Source: Lepeophtheirus salmonis
Lineage: Eukaryota; Arthropoda; Copepoda; Siphonostomatoida; Caligidae
DNA: 64,000 bases
Reading direction: 5' to 3'
Assembly (NCBI RefSeq): GCF_016086655.4
Contig: NC_052135.2
Location: 23,712,363-23,776,362 of the forward strand
Each line of letters begins with the position of its first letter. The first letter of the stretch is position 1. Positions 24,652-37,700 of the stretch are shown one piece after another. The position numbers were made by a program, and so were the translations under genes. The notes below the pieces were generated by a model that saw only the letters and a program-made list of their open reading frames with translations, was not told the DNA's origin and did not search any database.

Positions 24652-25354
24652 AAAATGCAGAAAATTGTTGAACCCCCAACTTTTGCTTGAAAAGTTGGCA
24701 ATAAAAAATGAAAACTATGATAAATAATTTGACTTATTTAAAAAAATAGAAATTAATCTAATGGGCATGAGAAATTTAAAAACAAATTGTTATTGTTCGG
24801 AAGGAGGTGTGACAGTATGTTGTTTGGGGACACAAGATCAATAAATTAAAAAGAGTAAAATAATTTAACTTTATTTTTCTTGTCCCCAAATAAAAATTTG
24901 AAATAAAAATTATAAATATATTAAAATAAACTATCATTCAGGTTAAATGAAATTTGCTGCAAGAGGGTACCACACTCCTTATTATTTTGCAAGCAAATTA
25001 TTATAAATAAACAACGCTTATGCCCTTCACGTTTTTCTTGAGAGTTTGCCATTGAGAAACACTGATAAACATATTTATAGGAAAATAAAAATGACACCAA
25101 CAAACTATTCAAGGTTTATATACTTATTTTATGAGGTGATATGGATTAAGAAAGGATCTGTGTCTTAAAAAGAAGTTTGAATCATTAATGGTACTTATAA
25201 AAAACAAGTTATGAGTGATAAATGCCCCATTACGGATAATTGGAGTCCCATACATATTCTCAGAGTGGAGGGGGGGGAATGTCTGAGGAAGTGTGGGGAA
25301 AAAATAAATGTAATAATGATAGTAATTATCTTCGTTATTTTCTTTTTGTATTAG

Positions 25355-25375
25355 TTTTTTTTTTTTTTTTTTTTT
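25355..25375. repeat. Poly-T tract (T21)
   Basis: Twenty-one consecutive T residues with no recognisable retroposon body beside it. A short G-rich stretch lies upstream around 25267-25276. Confidence 0.9.
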
Positions 25376-26502
25376 GTGTTCAAGATTTTCTTTTACTCCA
25401 AGTTCATCTTTATTTAATGAGGTATTCTTTGAAAAAAATAATAATAATAAAGATTTTTGTTCTCTTTTCTTGAAATTATTTTCTATTCAACCATTCATTT
25501 ACTTAATGATTGTAATGACGGGAATCGTTGTTGTAATTACTTCATGTCAGAGACCATTACCTCCCCCTCCTCTCTTGTCGCATCATCTGCATCCCATTAG
25601 TAATTTATTTATCCACTCATTCAGACACAAAGCCTGCGGCTGTGTAAGGACATATATAAACTAGGGGTAACTCATATAGCTGTTAAAAAAATGCATAATC
25701 TATAGTACATTTTATTTTAAAAAATGAATTTACAATTTTTGGATGTTTGCTTTTCATGTTTAAAATATGCTACAATTTAAAAAAATATATAATTATCCTA
25801 ATTTTTTTGATTTTTTAATAGCAATTTTGATGATTCTACAGATATATTAAAATATCTGTTAGGATTGGCAAATTTATGCAAATACTGATTAATTATCAGA
25901 TGGTCCATAATTAATACTACTGAGGGCCCAACAGTTTCCATTCTTAAATAAAGTCACCTTAAAGTCATTTATAAAAATTGTAGTCTATGCATAGGCTTAT
26001 ATATTTGATTATTTTCTCCCCTCCCTGAAAAAAAAAAAAATGCTACAGTAAGCATATTTTAACAAAGGTAATCTATAATAATTATTATTCATTTATTAAA
26101 GTCTAGTCGAACTCCTGCCTTCTCTTCGTGCTCTAAAAAAGGACGATCATTATACATAATTTGATGACTGATTTTATGAATTACTTTTTTGTCATAATCA
26201 TATATATATATTCTTATTTGTGAAATATGTTATGAGTCAAAAAATTATTATTTTTTTCATTATTAACCAAAATTATTACTATAAATATTTAGAATATTTT
26301 TTTGATTTAATCGTTTCTAAGGCGCCTAACTTTAACCACCAAGAGTTCTACTTTTTCCATGACGATTTTCGGCTCTAACAGTTAATCAGCCAATTTAATT
26401 GAATATATGGAAGTATAACTTTAGTATGAACATAACCCTCTGACTGACTTGGTGTAATATATAAGTGTTTTCTTCCCCCTTGTTCTCTTCTCTTATTTTC
26501 TT

Positions 26503-26525
26503 GTATATATATATATATGTGTGTG
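26503..26525. repeat. TA/TG microsatellite
   Basis: Tandem TA units passing directly into TG units; a compound dinucleotide repeat. Confidence 0.9.
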
Positions 26526-27521
26526 TAAAGTACAGTTTTTTACCTCGTTTTAAGTATAAATAGTCGTGTATTTTATGTATGTAGCAGAGTAGGTTTTTTT
26601 ATTAAAGAATACAAATGTTCCTTTAAATAAGTGTTGTATTATTCCTCCACGCCTTTCCTTCTCCTCACTTCTCTCGGTCGTCCTGGATCTCTCTACCTTT
26701 AAATAGTTTGTGTCTCCTCAACATCGTCAAGGCACAACACTTGGAAAAACGGAGAATCCAAGGAGCATTTTAGGGGATAACTGATATATCCTTGCACGTT
26801 TATAAAAACCAATATTTATAGTCAAATATAGTTTCAAAAAACAAAAGTCTATTGTTGGAAACTATTTTTTATACAAAATTTGAGAAACCATCAAGTATTG
26901 AATTGTCCGTCAATATCTTCATATGATATTAATATAAAACCACCTTAAAATCACTTACTTTTTTAATCCCAATAATAAAAGTATCATTGTGCGGATTCCC
27001 ACGTTTTATAAGGGCCCATCTTCATTTGTAACTTTTTCACCTAGAGGCACAAATGTATTAATATTTCCTTTTCTTTATTTAAAAGTCATATTCTTGGTAC
27101 TTTTTGCAAAAAATAAATAAATGGGGGGAAAAAACGATTAGAAATGAGGTTTATATATCTTGAATTAATTTATTTAATAATGAGGAATTGTAGGTTGGAT
27201 GTAGGGGAAATCAAGTTAAGGAGTCAAGATAGCAGCAACTATACATATATATGTATGTACATATAGAAGCTATAAAATAAGGTCAATTGAAGGAGTAAAA
27301 AAAAGTCTAAGACATGGGTAATATCCATTAAGTGAGTCAAATTGTAATTTATAGGATTTCTTTCTCTATGTATATAAATAACTGGTTCTTTCTCTCTTTC
27401 TCTATTTGCTCATTCCATGAGTGAATATATAAAAAAGGGAGAAATAGGTCGAGAGGATTTTGTCCCTTCATAACTAGGTCTTTTATTTTTGCAGCCCCTA
27501 GATGTGTACACACATATATAC

Positions 27522-28209
27522 CAGTGTTTCTCATTTCCCGGGAAATTATCTTAGAGCGGGATACAAGGGGGAAAAAATTTAAATTATGGGACAGGCGGAA
27601 ATCCATAACTAAAACCTTGTTGAGAAATCACCTTGTCGGAATGAAAAAGTGATTTCTACATTATTTTTTGTCACTGTCCCAATTGTGAAATTAAAAAATT
27701 ATGTATTCAAAATGGCTTATTTCTTTAGCAAGGAATTTTTTTATCAAAATTATAAAAGAGAAAAAGATTTGAAGACTTTCAAAATATCCTACATATTACT
27801 TCCCTCCCCCTTCAAAATACTGTGAAATTTAAGTATTTATTTATTATTTTAAGAATAAACGGTCAGTTTACAGCTACTATATATTCTCAAATCTTATGTT
27901 CTTCATGACCTATTATTATCAATCTGCAGGTTGGCTTTTTAGAACCCGTGGGTCCAGCTTTTTTGTACTCTGTAACCCGATCCAAATAATAACTAAATAC
28001 TAATTGATGAACAAGGTAATTGTTCAGGGAGCTGTGAATGACAAAATTATGAAATATACAATTCGGTCGCATTCTAAATGAGCATACTTGAGCATAACTA
28101 GAGTCTTTATGAAACTTTTATTTCCAAATAATTACACATGAAAATACATATTTCCCGGGAATTTTGGTGTATGTATAAAACACCGGGAAATCCCGGGAAA
28201 GGAGCCCTA
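27522..28209. mobile_element. hAT-like non-autonomous element (second type)
   Basis: It begins CAGTGTTTCTCATTTCCCGG and ends ...TCCCGGGAAAGGAGCCCTA, i.e. TAGGGCTCCTTTCCCGGGA on the other strand. The two ends share CTC(A/C)TTTCCCGGGA and both fit the hAT YARNG rule. Flanks are ATATATAC (27514-27521) and ATAGATAC (28210-28217), matching at 7 of 8 positions. A second TTTCCCGGGA block at 28151-28160 makes a subterminal repeat. At 688 bp it has no transposase frame and is distinct from family A. The superfamily call rests on termini and duplication only. Confidence 0.7.
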
Positions 28210-28857
28210 ATAGATACTATATTGATGAATTGGAATGATTTCAAAAATTAGAATTGCTCTATATGCATATTAAAAAGAAAGATTCATTTCTTTTGTTTTC
28301 CTGCTTTTGTTTAAAATAACCCTTTAATGCCTCTTTTGATGCATGGATTAGACAGTTGCATGCTGCAACGTGCGGACAATCACTTTTTATATATATATAT
28401 AAAACTTTAATTGATCGAATTGAAGCATTTTATTTTTATCAAAAAGCTATATTTTACCCATTTATTGCCCAATCAAGAGCACAAGTGAACACGAAGAAGG
28501 GAAGTAAAAAAATCTCAGCTGAGGTGAGCTCCTGTCACTCTGAAGGTTTTGTTTGACGTATTTATATACATATATATTTTTGTGAAGGGTAGAACATCTG
28601 CAAGAAGACTTGAATTTCATAGACTGTGTTAAATTACATCATCTCTTCTGTCTGATGGGATGTATGGATGTACATAATATGTAAATATACATACATAAAT
28701 GTTTGAATTGCAGTGTTTGTGATCACTGATTACCATGATCTATAGATCCATTTTCTTTTATAGTTTTTATGTATATAGTATGTACGCTGTTAGGGTGATA
28801 ATTTTTTATTCTGATTGGCAACATGAAGAGTGTTTTTTTTTTTATCTTCTTAAGCCG

Positions 28858-28980
28858 TTATCATTATTATTTCATTCTTGAGAAGAAAAACTCTATGTAT
28901 GAAGTATAATCACGGTTGCATGTGCTCATAAACGATGCATATTTTGAGAGTCAAGTGTTAGAACTTGTTGGACTCAGAGT
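28858..28980. repeat. Family E dispersed repeat, fragment
   Basis: It shares exact words with 58494-58642 in the same order: TTATCATTATTATTT, then ATGTGCTCATAAACGA, then CTTGTTGGACTCAGAGT. The spacing differs by short indels. The identity of the parent element is unknown. Confidence 0.7.
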
Positions 28981-30259
28981 TGAAAAATGTATTATTCCTA
29001 ATGGGGTGGGATATTTGTTTATTTCCATCATCTGACAGGTAACTTAATGAAACGTCATGAAAACTAAGCTGCTCATGTTAATATTTAGTTGTTGTCTTTT
29101 AATACCGAAGGTGATTAAGATTCACAACTCTATGCATTTGACTTTTTCCCAAAATGCATGTTTGAAATAACATCAGGAAAAGAAAATATTTTCATACATT
29201 TTAAATACTGTAAATACAAGGGTTATCTGGTGCGAGATACAAATCATATTTCCTTAATTTATTGATAGATTGTCAAAGATTAAAATGGAGTTATAGTTAG
29301 AATCGTTATTTTATAAATAAACTTTCACAAGAAAAGTATTTTCACACATTAATATATCCGTGGGACAACTGAATTTTTGGAGCATTTAAATATATTAAAT
29401 GTTAAATAGAATAACATGAATCGTAATTGAAGAAATACAGTTGATTAAAAAGATTTACAATTAAAAGCTCTTATTTTAAGCATAATGAACAAGAAAATGG
29501 TTTTATTTCATGACTTTATTGTAATGTTATTTTAGAAGCAGTTTAACGTAGATTAGAGTGCATCAAAATAACAAAACTTCTTAGTCAAGTCATGATATTA
29601 ACTATAAAAACAAACCCATAAAGTGACATGGTTCATGATAGAAACAAAATATACAGTAAATTTGCCAATTATTAGTAAGTAATTAACAAAACTTATTCTT
29701 TTAGATATTTATTATACCTTTCTCTGGCTTGGATAATCAAAATGCATTATAAAGTTCAAACAGTTTTTTTGTTTTTTTCTCATATCATTTTTGAGTTTTA
29801 TGGCCCTTTTAGGCTAATAAGTACTTATCTGATTCCCTTTTTTTATAAAATAACATATGCATCAGAAAATTCTTTGGTGCTAAAGAAATAAGAGATCTTT
29901 CATAAAACGGGACAATCTAATGAACATACTCGTACATACATAGATCGATTGGCTTAAAAAAATAGAAAGAGGGAAAATGAGAGACGAAGAAGGAATTTTT
30001 CTAAACACATTAACTATTTAATTCTTTCAAACGTTGTTTTTAACAGAAAAATAAACGTGTTTTTGTTACTTCTTTATTTAATGATTAATTTTGAAATGTT
30101 TAACAAAAAAAAACAACAACTCATTATTCATCTTGCACACCCCTCCTACAAAAATATTAATTGATTTCAACACTTCCTCATTAGCACCCTTCCTTAAGAC
30201 ATTTCCAAGGGTGTGGATTTCCTCCTACATACTCATATTCTAGCTTGTACATCAAGATG

Positions 30260-30274
30260 AAGAGAGAGAGAGAG
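30260..30274. repeat. (AG)n microsatellite
   Basis: About seven tandem AG units. Confidence 0.85.
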
Positions 30275-30629
30275 CCTTGATATATGACCTAATTACACAA
30301 ACTTAATTTGCATAGCTTATATATGTATGTTTTGATACACTCCACCTTGTCAAATTAGTATTTTATATACTTACATTTATATATATTATGTACAATGTAC
30401 ATATAAAGGTATTTGTTCCTTCTTTTTTTTTTCCCTAATCTCTTCCCCTCAACAGAATACATTCATAATTAGATTACTTAGATCTATACATTTAAATTAA
30501 AATGAAGCACTTTCCATGGTAATCTGTATTCTTATTCTGCTTTATAAGGGGTGTAGCTATATACTATAAATATTTACATTTTGTGAGTACTGCATATTCA
30601 TAAGTATATAGGTACTCCAATTGTATTAT

Positions 30630-31865
30630 GTAGGGGAGACGGGGACAGCTGTAAAAGCCCTTTTAAATAACATCAAAAAAGCTAAAAGGCAAATACTCGA
30701 TTACCGTTATCCAACATAGTTGTCTCAACTAAAACATAATGTGCATGAATAAAATAAACTTTTGTGGAATTAAGATACACACGAGTCTTAAGCAACGCTC
30801 AGGGATTCTTACTATGACAACAGATGATCTGTTCGGAGTGAATATAGAAACATTACAAATGCATTATCTTTATGTTAACGGTTCTTTAATGGTTAAATGT
30901 AAATTGATAATTTACCCTAACACCAAAAATTACACTACAATCCTATAATATAATGCAATTTATTGTGGAAAAGAATCAATATTAATTTTCACTTTGAAAT
31001 AATGGATAAAAACTGATTATAAAGTGTAAAAGTAATTTTTTGAGGATGGAATATTTTTTTTTTTTCAAATATAATACTCTATTTTTGATAGTTTTATTTA
31101 TTTATATTCTTTAAATAGCTACTGATTCTTTTGCTGTCAGTTGATATAACTTTATCAAAGTTCAAAACTCTCTGAGTGAAAAGAAATTTCAAATATTGTG
31201 ACACTCAGTACAAAAAAGTTGTTTGCAACAAATGCTACAGTTACTTCCCTTTTCTTTAGAATGTATAAATGCAAGAAAATTGTCCTGGCTATTGTGATAG
31301 TAAATGAGTACTGAACTGAAATTATATTAAAATACTAATCTATTTATATAATATAATCATTATTATATCTGAGACTTTGCATCTTAATGTGTTAGGTTAA
31401 AATTAATAGTTCAATGGATTCAAAAGTCTAGTTATTTATTCCTCAAAAGTGGTTCTCCATTCAAATTTTCTTAATTTCCAAATCAATTTTTGTAAACTGT
31501 TACAACTATCTTTGGTTACTGGGACAGTAGCAACATTGGACAAATCAAAAGTAAATATGTAGTGTAGACCTCTTCAAAATGGACACTTTTCATCAAACAT
31601 TTTTAAAATTTGATATTATTGCGATTTTCCAATTAAATTTACCAGTTTCTTCTATTGACTTAAGTGAAATACATCAAAAATAAAGCAAGATGGCTTTTGA
31701 GGTAAGTATAGTTAATGTCATAAAATTTAAAAAAAAACTGGTATACTTAGCTAATTTAGACTTTAGGGATTAAGAATTCTATCAATTGGCATAAGTTTGA
31801 CGTAAACAGTCAAATTTAAATAGGTATTTTGTAGGATTACATACAACTCTCACAGTCTCCCCTAC
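30630..31865. mobile_element. Family D element with GTAGGGGAGAC ends
   Basis: It starts GTAGGGGAGACGGGGACAG at 30630 and ends CACAGTCTCCCCTAC at 31865, giving an inverted terminal repeat GTAGGGGAGAC(G/T)G. It spans about 1.24 kb and has no credible transposase; the 69-codon frame at 30739-30948 is unremarkable. The flanks TTGTATTAT (30621-30629) and TTGTATAAT (31867-31875) differ at one position but are offset by one base, so a target duplication is only suggestive. A partial relative lies at 23550-23870. The superfamily was not determined. Confidence 0.6.
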
Positions 31866-34268
31866 GTTGTATAATAATCAACTTTTTCTTGTGGTCAAAG
31901 GGGAAAAAAGATTTCAGAAGCTGCCATGGTTATATTTGATAATTAATTCTCCTGCCTACTTTTTCTTGATGGGATCAAAATAAATAACAAAAGATATGAT
32001 CGTGTATTTGTTTTTTTTTGCGTTTTGTTTATTAGAACATAATGTAGAGCTAAATTTATCGTTAAATTTATGCACAAAATCAAATACCTATATACATAAT
32101 GTGGATTCTCTCTTCCTCCCCCCCCCTAGCCCCTTCTTAATTAAGATATTTAAAAGATTACGTACCCAGCATGTACAGAAGAAGAAAGATCTATTTAATC
32201 AAATGACTAACAACTAGGAATGTGTAGAGTTTGCTAAATTGAATTGTATGATACGAGCATTACTCTTATAAACACAAATAACCCCATCACTATCATTTCA
32301 ATCATCTATAATTATAAAAATAGCCTATATGCATCAAGTCAAATAATAATAATAGTCATGCAATCAATCTCTTACCTAAGTCTACCAAGGTAAGAACTTC
32401 AAAATCCAAATATATAAATAAAACTTATTTTGATAATCATATTTTTCTACTAATTTTTTTTGTCAAATGAATTTAACTTTTGATTAAAAAGATATTTTTT
32501 ATACAAGATTGAGCCGAGTGTATATTGTATTTATATAAATATAATATGTAGATATATTTAGAGGAGACCACACAAGAGGCTTTAGATCTCAAGCCAAGAG
32601 TATTTATTCATCTTGGAAGGTATTTTCTTTTGTACGTACATAGATGTAGATTAAGGCAAGTGACCTAGCAAAACAAAAAATATATAAATATAAAGAGGCT
32701 TAAAAGTGAAAATATTCAGACCTTGAATGAATGAGTGGTCACACTTATGATTTTATAATACTTATTATAAACAATTAAAAACACTCTATATTTTAAGACA
32801 ACTCGCGAGCCAGGGTATTTAATACGATATTATTTCTGTTTGAAAATATTTTTATTTATGACGTCTGTACATGTTATTATATTTTATTCCATTTTGGGGC
32901 GTTTGTTTTATTAAAAGTATGTAAAATGTGCGTTTTTCACATTAAAGTATAGGGGCTGGGGTAAATGCTTCCTGTACTATCAACACTGTCCACCCCAAAT
33001 AGTCAGGGCATTGTTAAGCGAATTTGTTCTTAGTGAGTACATATATATTGTATCTTTAAAAATTCACATCAAAATTTAGACTCGTGTAATTTATGACATG
33101 ATTCCTATAGTTGTAATACATATGAGCTACTGGTATGTAATAAAGTAAGAAACCAAAAATGAATGTGGCCTTCCTAATCATTTAAAAAACATTTAAAAGG
33201 AGAACAGCTTAGGTGTCATGACGTTTCATAAAATTAGCTGGAAGCAACTGTGATATGGATGAAATAAACAGAAATCCCTCTCCATATCTAGCTAGAATAT
33301 ATGCATGAATTGCAGCGATGATAATCCTCAATTCAACAAGGACATAGAGTTATAATTTATGAACAGATGCAATATTGATTACACCATACTTCAATGTTCT
33401 TAAATATTAAATGACAGAATAATTATAATAGCTTTGGAAAATAAAAAACTATCTTCAGATTTACAAAGTAGAAAAAATATCACACACATTAAGTTCATAT
33501 TTTAAACAACTATATTATATATATGTATCTTAAAAAATTTCGACACGTGTAATTTATGACATGATTCCTACTTTTCTTTTTTTGTGAGCCATCCCTCACC
33601 AAGCTTTCCCCTCCATCTTTCTACCCTCTTATTCATCACATACATATATTTTCAATCATCATTTTTCAAAATACATCCTCCTATTATTTGCATTATACAG
33701 ACTCTTTATCTGAAATAAAAAGCCTTTGAAAGCTCAATCAATGAAATATTTACGTAATCAAAGAATTCCATTACATCAATGAGTGTGTATCTATAATTCA
33801 AATGAAATGTATATTATAGTAAAATACACCTTTTTAACCCTTACATTACCTACTTTGGATCGTATTAATAATACCTTTCTACATTTATATATTACATAGT
33901 ACTGTAAAAACACGCGTAATTTGATATCAAAGAGTTACTAATGAAATATATGTATAGTTTTATATAATATTTCATAAATATATTTACTTAAAGTACTCCT
34001 GAAAAATAATATCTCATAAAAATTTATCAAAAAGTCCTATATGTAATAATAGTAATAATGTACAATTATATATTAATAAAATTTTATTGTCATAGAAATG
34101 TAATGTATCTCATTACTTCTTTTCTAAGTGACGTAGACTATAATAATGAGAAACTTCATTAGTACAAGATATTTATTTATGTAGACTTCCATTTATCTCC
34201 CTTCCGTATTTTCTTCTTCTTCAAATTAATCCAACATGTTCAAACTCGTAGGGTATCCTTCTTTTTAC
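31866..34268. other. Non-coding, with a local direct repeat
   Basis: AT-rich sequence. The direct repeat pair at 33083 and 33546 is listed separately. The frame at 31996-32217 overlaps a C-run and is not credible. Confidence 0.55.
33083..33570. repeat. Pair of direct repeats about 460 bp apart
   Basis: The 25-bp sequence at 33083-33107 (starting CGTGTAATTTATGACATG) is repeated exactly at 33546-33570. Upstream of each is a similar TA-rich 'tgtatctt(t)aaaaa' block, so the duplicated unit is about 60 bp. The intervening sequence shows no coding capacity or recognised element. Confidence 0.8.
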
Positions 34269-34715
34269 TTGTGTTGGGTTTCGATCTGAAATCCTAGACC
34301 GGTTTAAGATCGTTATTGTTTTGAGTGGACTGAGTTAATTCGGTCTATTAAAGAAGTTAGGACGACCCCAAAGAAAAAATCGATCTATATTGCTCTCATT
34401 TAAAATTCGGTGTATAGTGATTCTAAAGATGATGTCATGTGCGTTTCAAAACAGTGAATGCCGGCCCAATAACGTCATATAAAGTTAAATGTGTTATATA
34501 AATCTTATTTGTACAACTCATAAATAGGGCTACGCAAAAAAAAAAAAAATGATCATAGATTGAGACCATAAAAAACGGTTCACTGTTTGAATACGATCGT
34601 ATATCGGTTTACAGTCTCAGATCTTGATGTGAATCAAAATATAGGTCAAATCGGTCATAAAAACAATTAAGAGCAAACTGGAAAAAAATCGATCTTGAAT
34701 CGAGTCTCAACACTA
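34269..34715 (+). mobile_element. Family A hAT-like element
   Basis: It begins TTGTGTTGGGTTTCGATCTG and ends TCGAGTCTCAACACTA. At 447 bp it is one of the best-preserved interiors: 'cctagaccggtttaagatc', 'gagtggactgagttaattcg', 'gatgatgtcatgtgcgtttc' (a degraded TGACGTCA site) and 'catagattgagacc'. Flanks CTTTTTAC and CTCTTCTC agree at only 5 of 8 positions, so the duplication is decayed. No coding frame. Confidence 0.78.
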
Positions 34716-37700
34716 CTCTTCTCCAACTTAGTCACTCATTCTTCTGTGTCCCTTTCTCATAGAATATAAATAATTCACTGGCTTTTGTTTTTGTTTTTCT
34801 GTCTATTTTTTATCCTATTTCTTGCTTCACTTACTACATCCAATTTATATCCAACATAAGGCAAAGGAAATCTGCAAAGTTCCCTTATTTGTAATGAATT
34901 ATTAATTAATCTCTACATTTGCTAATTAATTACCTATTTTCTTTTTTTTAACACTCAAGCATTAAATATGTTTTTCTATGAATACCTTATTTGAATATTT
35001 CAATTACAAATAAACACTCTGTACGGGTAATATAACTTATTCTTGTCTTATATATATTTTTTAAACTCAATTGCTTTCTAAATAAATTTAATATTTCAAT
35101 TTCAAATCTCTTTACTTTTCAATCTCTTTGTCTGTTCGAGCATGACTTTGAAAATGTATATACAAGGGGTATGGACGGACGAACAGACTTCAAGGACAGC
35201 CTTTGAGTTGATTTACATATAATATATCCATTCCATTACTACTTGTATTGATTATTTTTTGGCTAATAATGGATTGGTTTTGCATTGAACATGTATTTTA
35301 TATAAAATAATTTTACATTATTTTAAGTATAAAGTTCCTTTTTTCTTACCAGGAGTGGCATTATATAATAGAAAGATTATACAAATATCCTGTTTGTAAA
35401 TACAAAAACAATGTTGAAGAGAAATCAAGAAAAGGAGAATGATTCTATTTATTTATTTAGTTCCTTTAAGTAATGCGGTAATTTCATTGACATATTTCAG
35501 TCCATTTTAGGTTTTGTTTTGAAAATTTTAGGCTTTGTTAATATACTCAAAAATGTTTTACAAGTAAAAATATATGCATTATGATACTTTTACTATAATT
35601 TAAAACCTTCATTTGATTTATGATCTCTTATTTGGTCCCAAGATGTCCATTCAAATCAAATCTATATTAATTTATAATTATTGGATTGTGACGATGAATT
35701 TTTCCTAATTTAATTGCAAATCGCAAAACTATAAAGAATTAATCCGATTTTTTTTTTTTTTTTGAGCAAATTAACGGAAAGAAATTAAAAGAATGATTTC
35801 CCGGATGGAAAAAAAATACTACTCAATAGAAGAGGTATGAAGGGGTCCAAGTCTGATATTTTATAACTTCGTCACCGTAGAGAACGAATATTTAAATAAA
35901 TTTGTCAGCAAAGGAAGTATTTTTAGTCTTATTCCCCTCCAAGAAGTCCTTCTCCCCCCTTTGAAGTACGTACTCGAGAAACATGTACATGCATCCGTTG
36001 TGAAGATTAGGAAAGCGTTATTTTTTCTTTATTTCGTACTTGCTATCAATAACCAATATCTCCTCATTCATTCTCCACGCTTCTATATCGGTTTTTCTTT
36101 CTATTCTACTTCATATTCTGTTTCTTCACTCACTCCTTTTGTGGTTGGATTAATATTCATAACAATAATGGAAGGAGTGAAGTAGAGGGCAGAAGAGATC
36201 CATCCATCCTTCCATGGTTGTCAAAATTGATGTAATAGAGTGGGGTTAGACTAGGATTTGGAATTTGATTAAGATGGAGTAAACTCTATTATACATATGA
36301 AATATTGTTTGTGGATTTTTTAATTAAAAATTTTGATATCTTAACTACCACGGATTAGAGATGAGATTAGCTTATCTAACTCTGATTTTATGAACGTGCC
36401 CCGCATAAATTTTCTTAAATTCAGTTGGAAAATTAGATTTATAGTAACCAAATTTGTCATATTCGGGGATTGTTGTCAAAATGTATAATATTTAATAACA
36501 GAAAAAAATAAATGTGTTTTGTTAAAGAAAAAGGTCATCTAAAAACCTTACATAATATCAACTTTTAAAATTTTGAAAAAAATCTCCTATTTTAATCGTC
36601 AGTTTCATTTTAACATCCAAATATACGACAATAGTTCATTATTTTCCATCATCTTAATATAAATAGCTTTACATTCACATAGAATTTGGTTGTGTATGCC
36701 CCCTCTAAGATGTCCGACATCAGCAACAATGCTGATGTCACATGAAAATGCTACATACACAATAAAATCTAATGTCGATTACGAGTATAATATAAGGAGG
36801 GTATTATTCTACGTGTTCAGCTCCAATTTACTCCCATTAAATTTCCTCTTGATAATCCATACAAAACCCTTTTTAAATATTTAGAGATTTGCATACATAC
36901 ATATCGATATATTGTACATACAAATGTTCTTGCTTCAAAACATGTGATTAAGATACAAATGATGAGGACTGTGTTTGAATCATGTACACGTCTTTATACA
37001 TTGTCTGCATTGGTATATATGTACAATGTATGTTTTATATGTATTTTGACTCTGTATCCACCTATATGATACTTTGACACGCGATTTGTACTAGAATTAT
37101 TATTCAAATACCTTTTATTTATATATTTCATCAGGAGGAGCTCTCTATATTTTACTTATGTTAATAGTGTACATAGTGGTTTTTTTTGTTTTTGTTTTTT
37201 TCTATTCTAAATACTTTTGAAGTGTACATTGATAGCCTCCACAACATGCAAACACACAACTTCCTATCTCTCCATGTACATTGTACATATAACAAGATAA
37301 TTTATTATGCTGCTCAGCTCTTTATTTACTAATAATTAATTAGTTAAAGGACTCTGTTTAATCCATGAGGAATAGATCACACGCGGGAGGATGAGTCACG
37401 GCTTTGAAAAATTTAGTAATGAAGTAGTACTGTTTACGCACAAGAGTCTAAATAAAATGACTTAAAGGTATTTTTACCTACCTAATAAGACGATAATTAA
37501 AGCTGCTCTCAACATTCTAACAAAAAATTGGCTACACTGTTCCATATTCAAATGCGTTGAAATCTCCATTTGAGTTGTAATAGAATATTTCATCAAATTG
37601 ATGATTTATATTGTCAATTATGAACCTTTTTGTTTTAGATACAGAGCTAACAAACGTTGTCAGACAAATGTACTATCATGGAGAGTTATTTATCGATGAT

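Larger units (their letters stand above)
24652..27513. other. Non-coding, no gene seen
   Basis: This follows the mariner relic. It contains a 9-bp perfect hairpin (24676-24698, CCAACTTTT / AAAAGTTGG), a T21 run, a TA/TG microsatellite and a less AT-rich pocket at about 26640-26760. The pocket has no clear frame or promoter motif. No gene recognised. Confidence 0.55.
28218..30629. other. Non-coding, with a family E fragment
   Basis: AT-rich sequence holding the family E fragment (28858-28980), an AG microsatellite (30260-30274) and GTACAATGTAC at 30390-30400. No gene recognised; the frame at 28356-28556 has no domain-like content. Confidence 0.55.
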
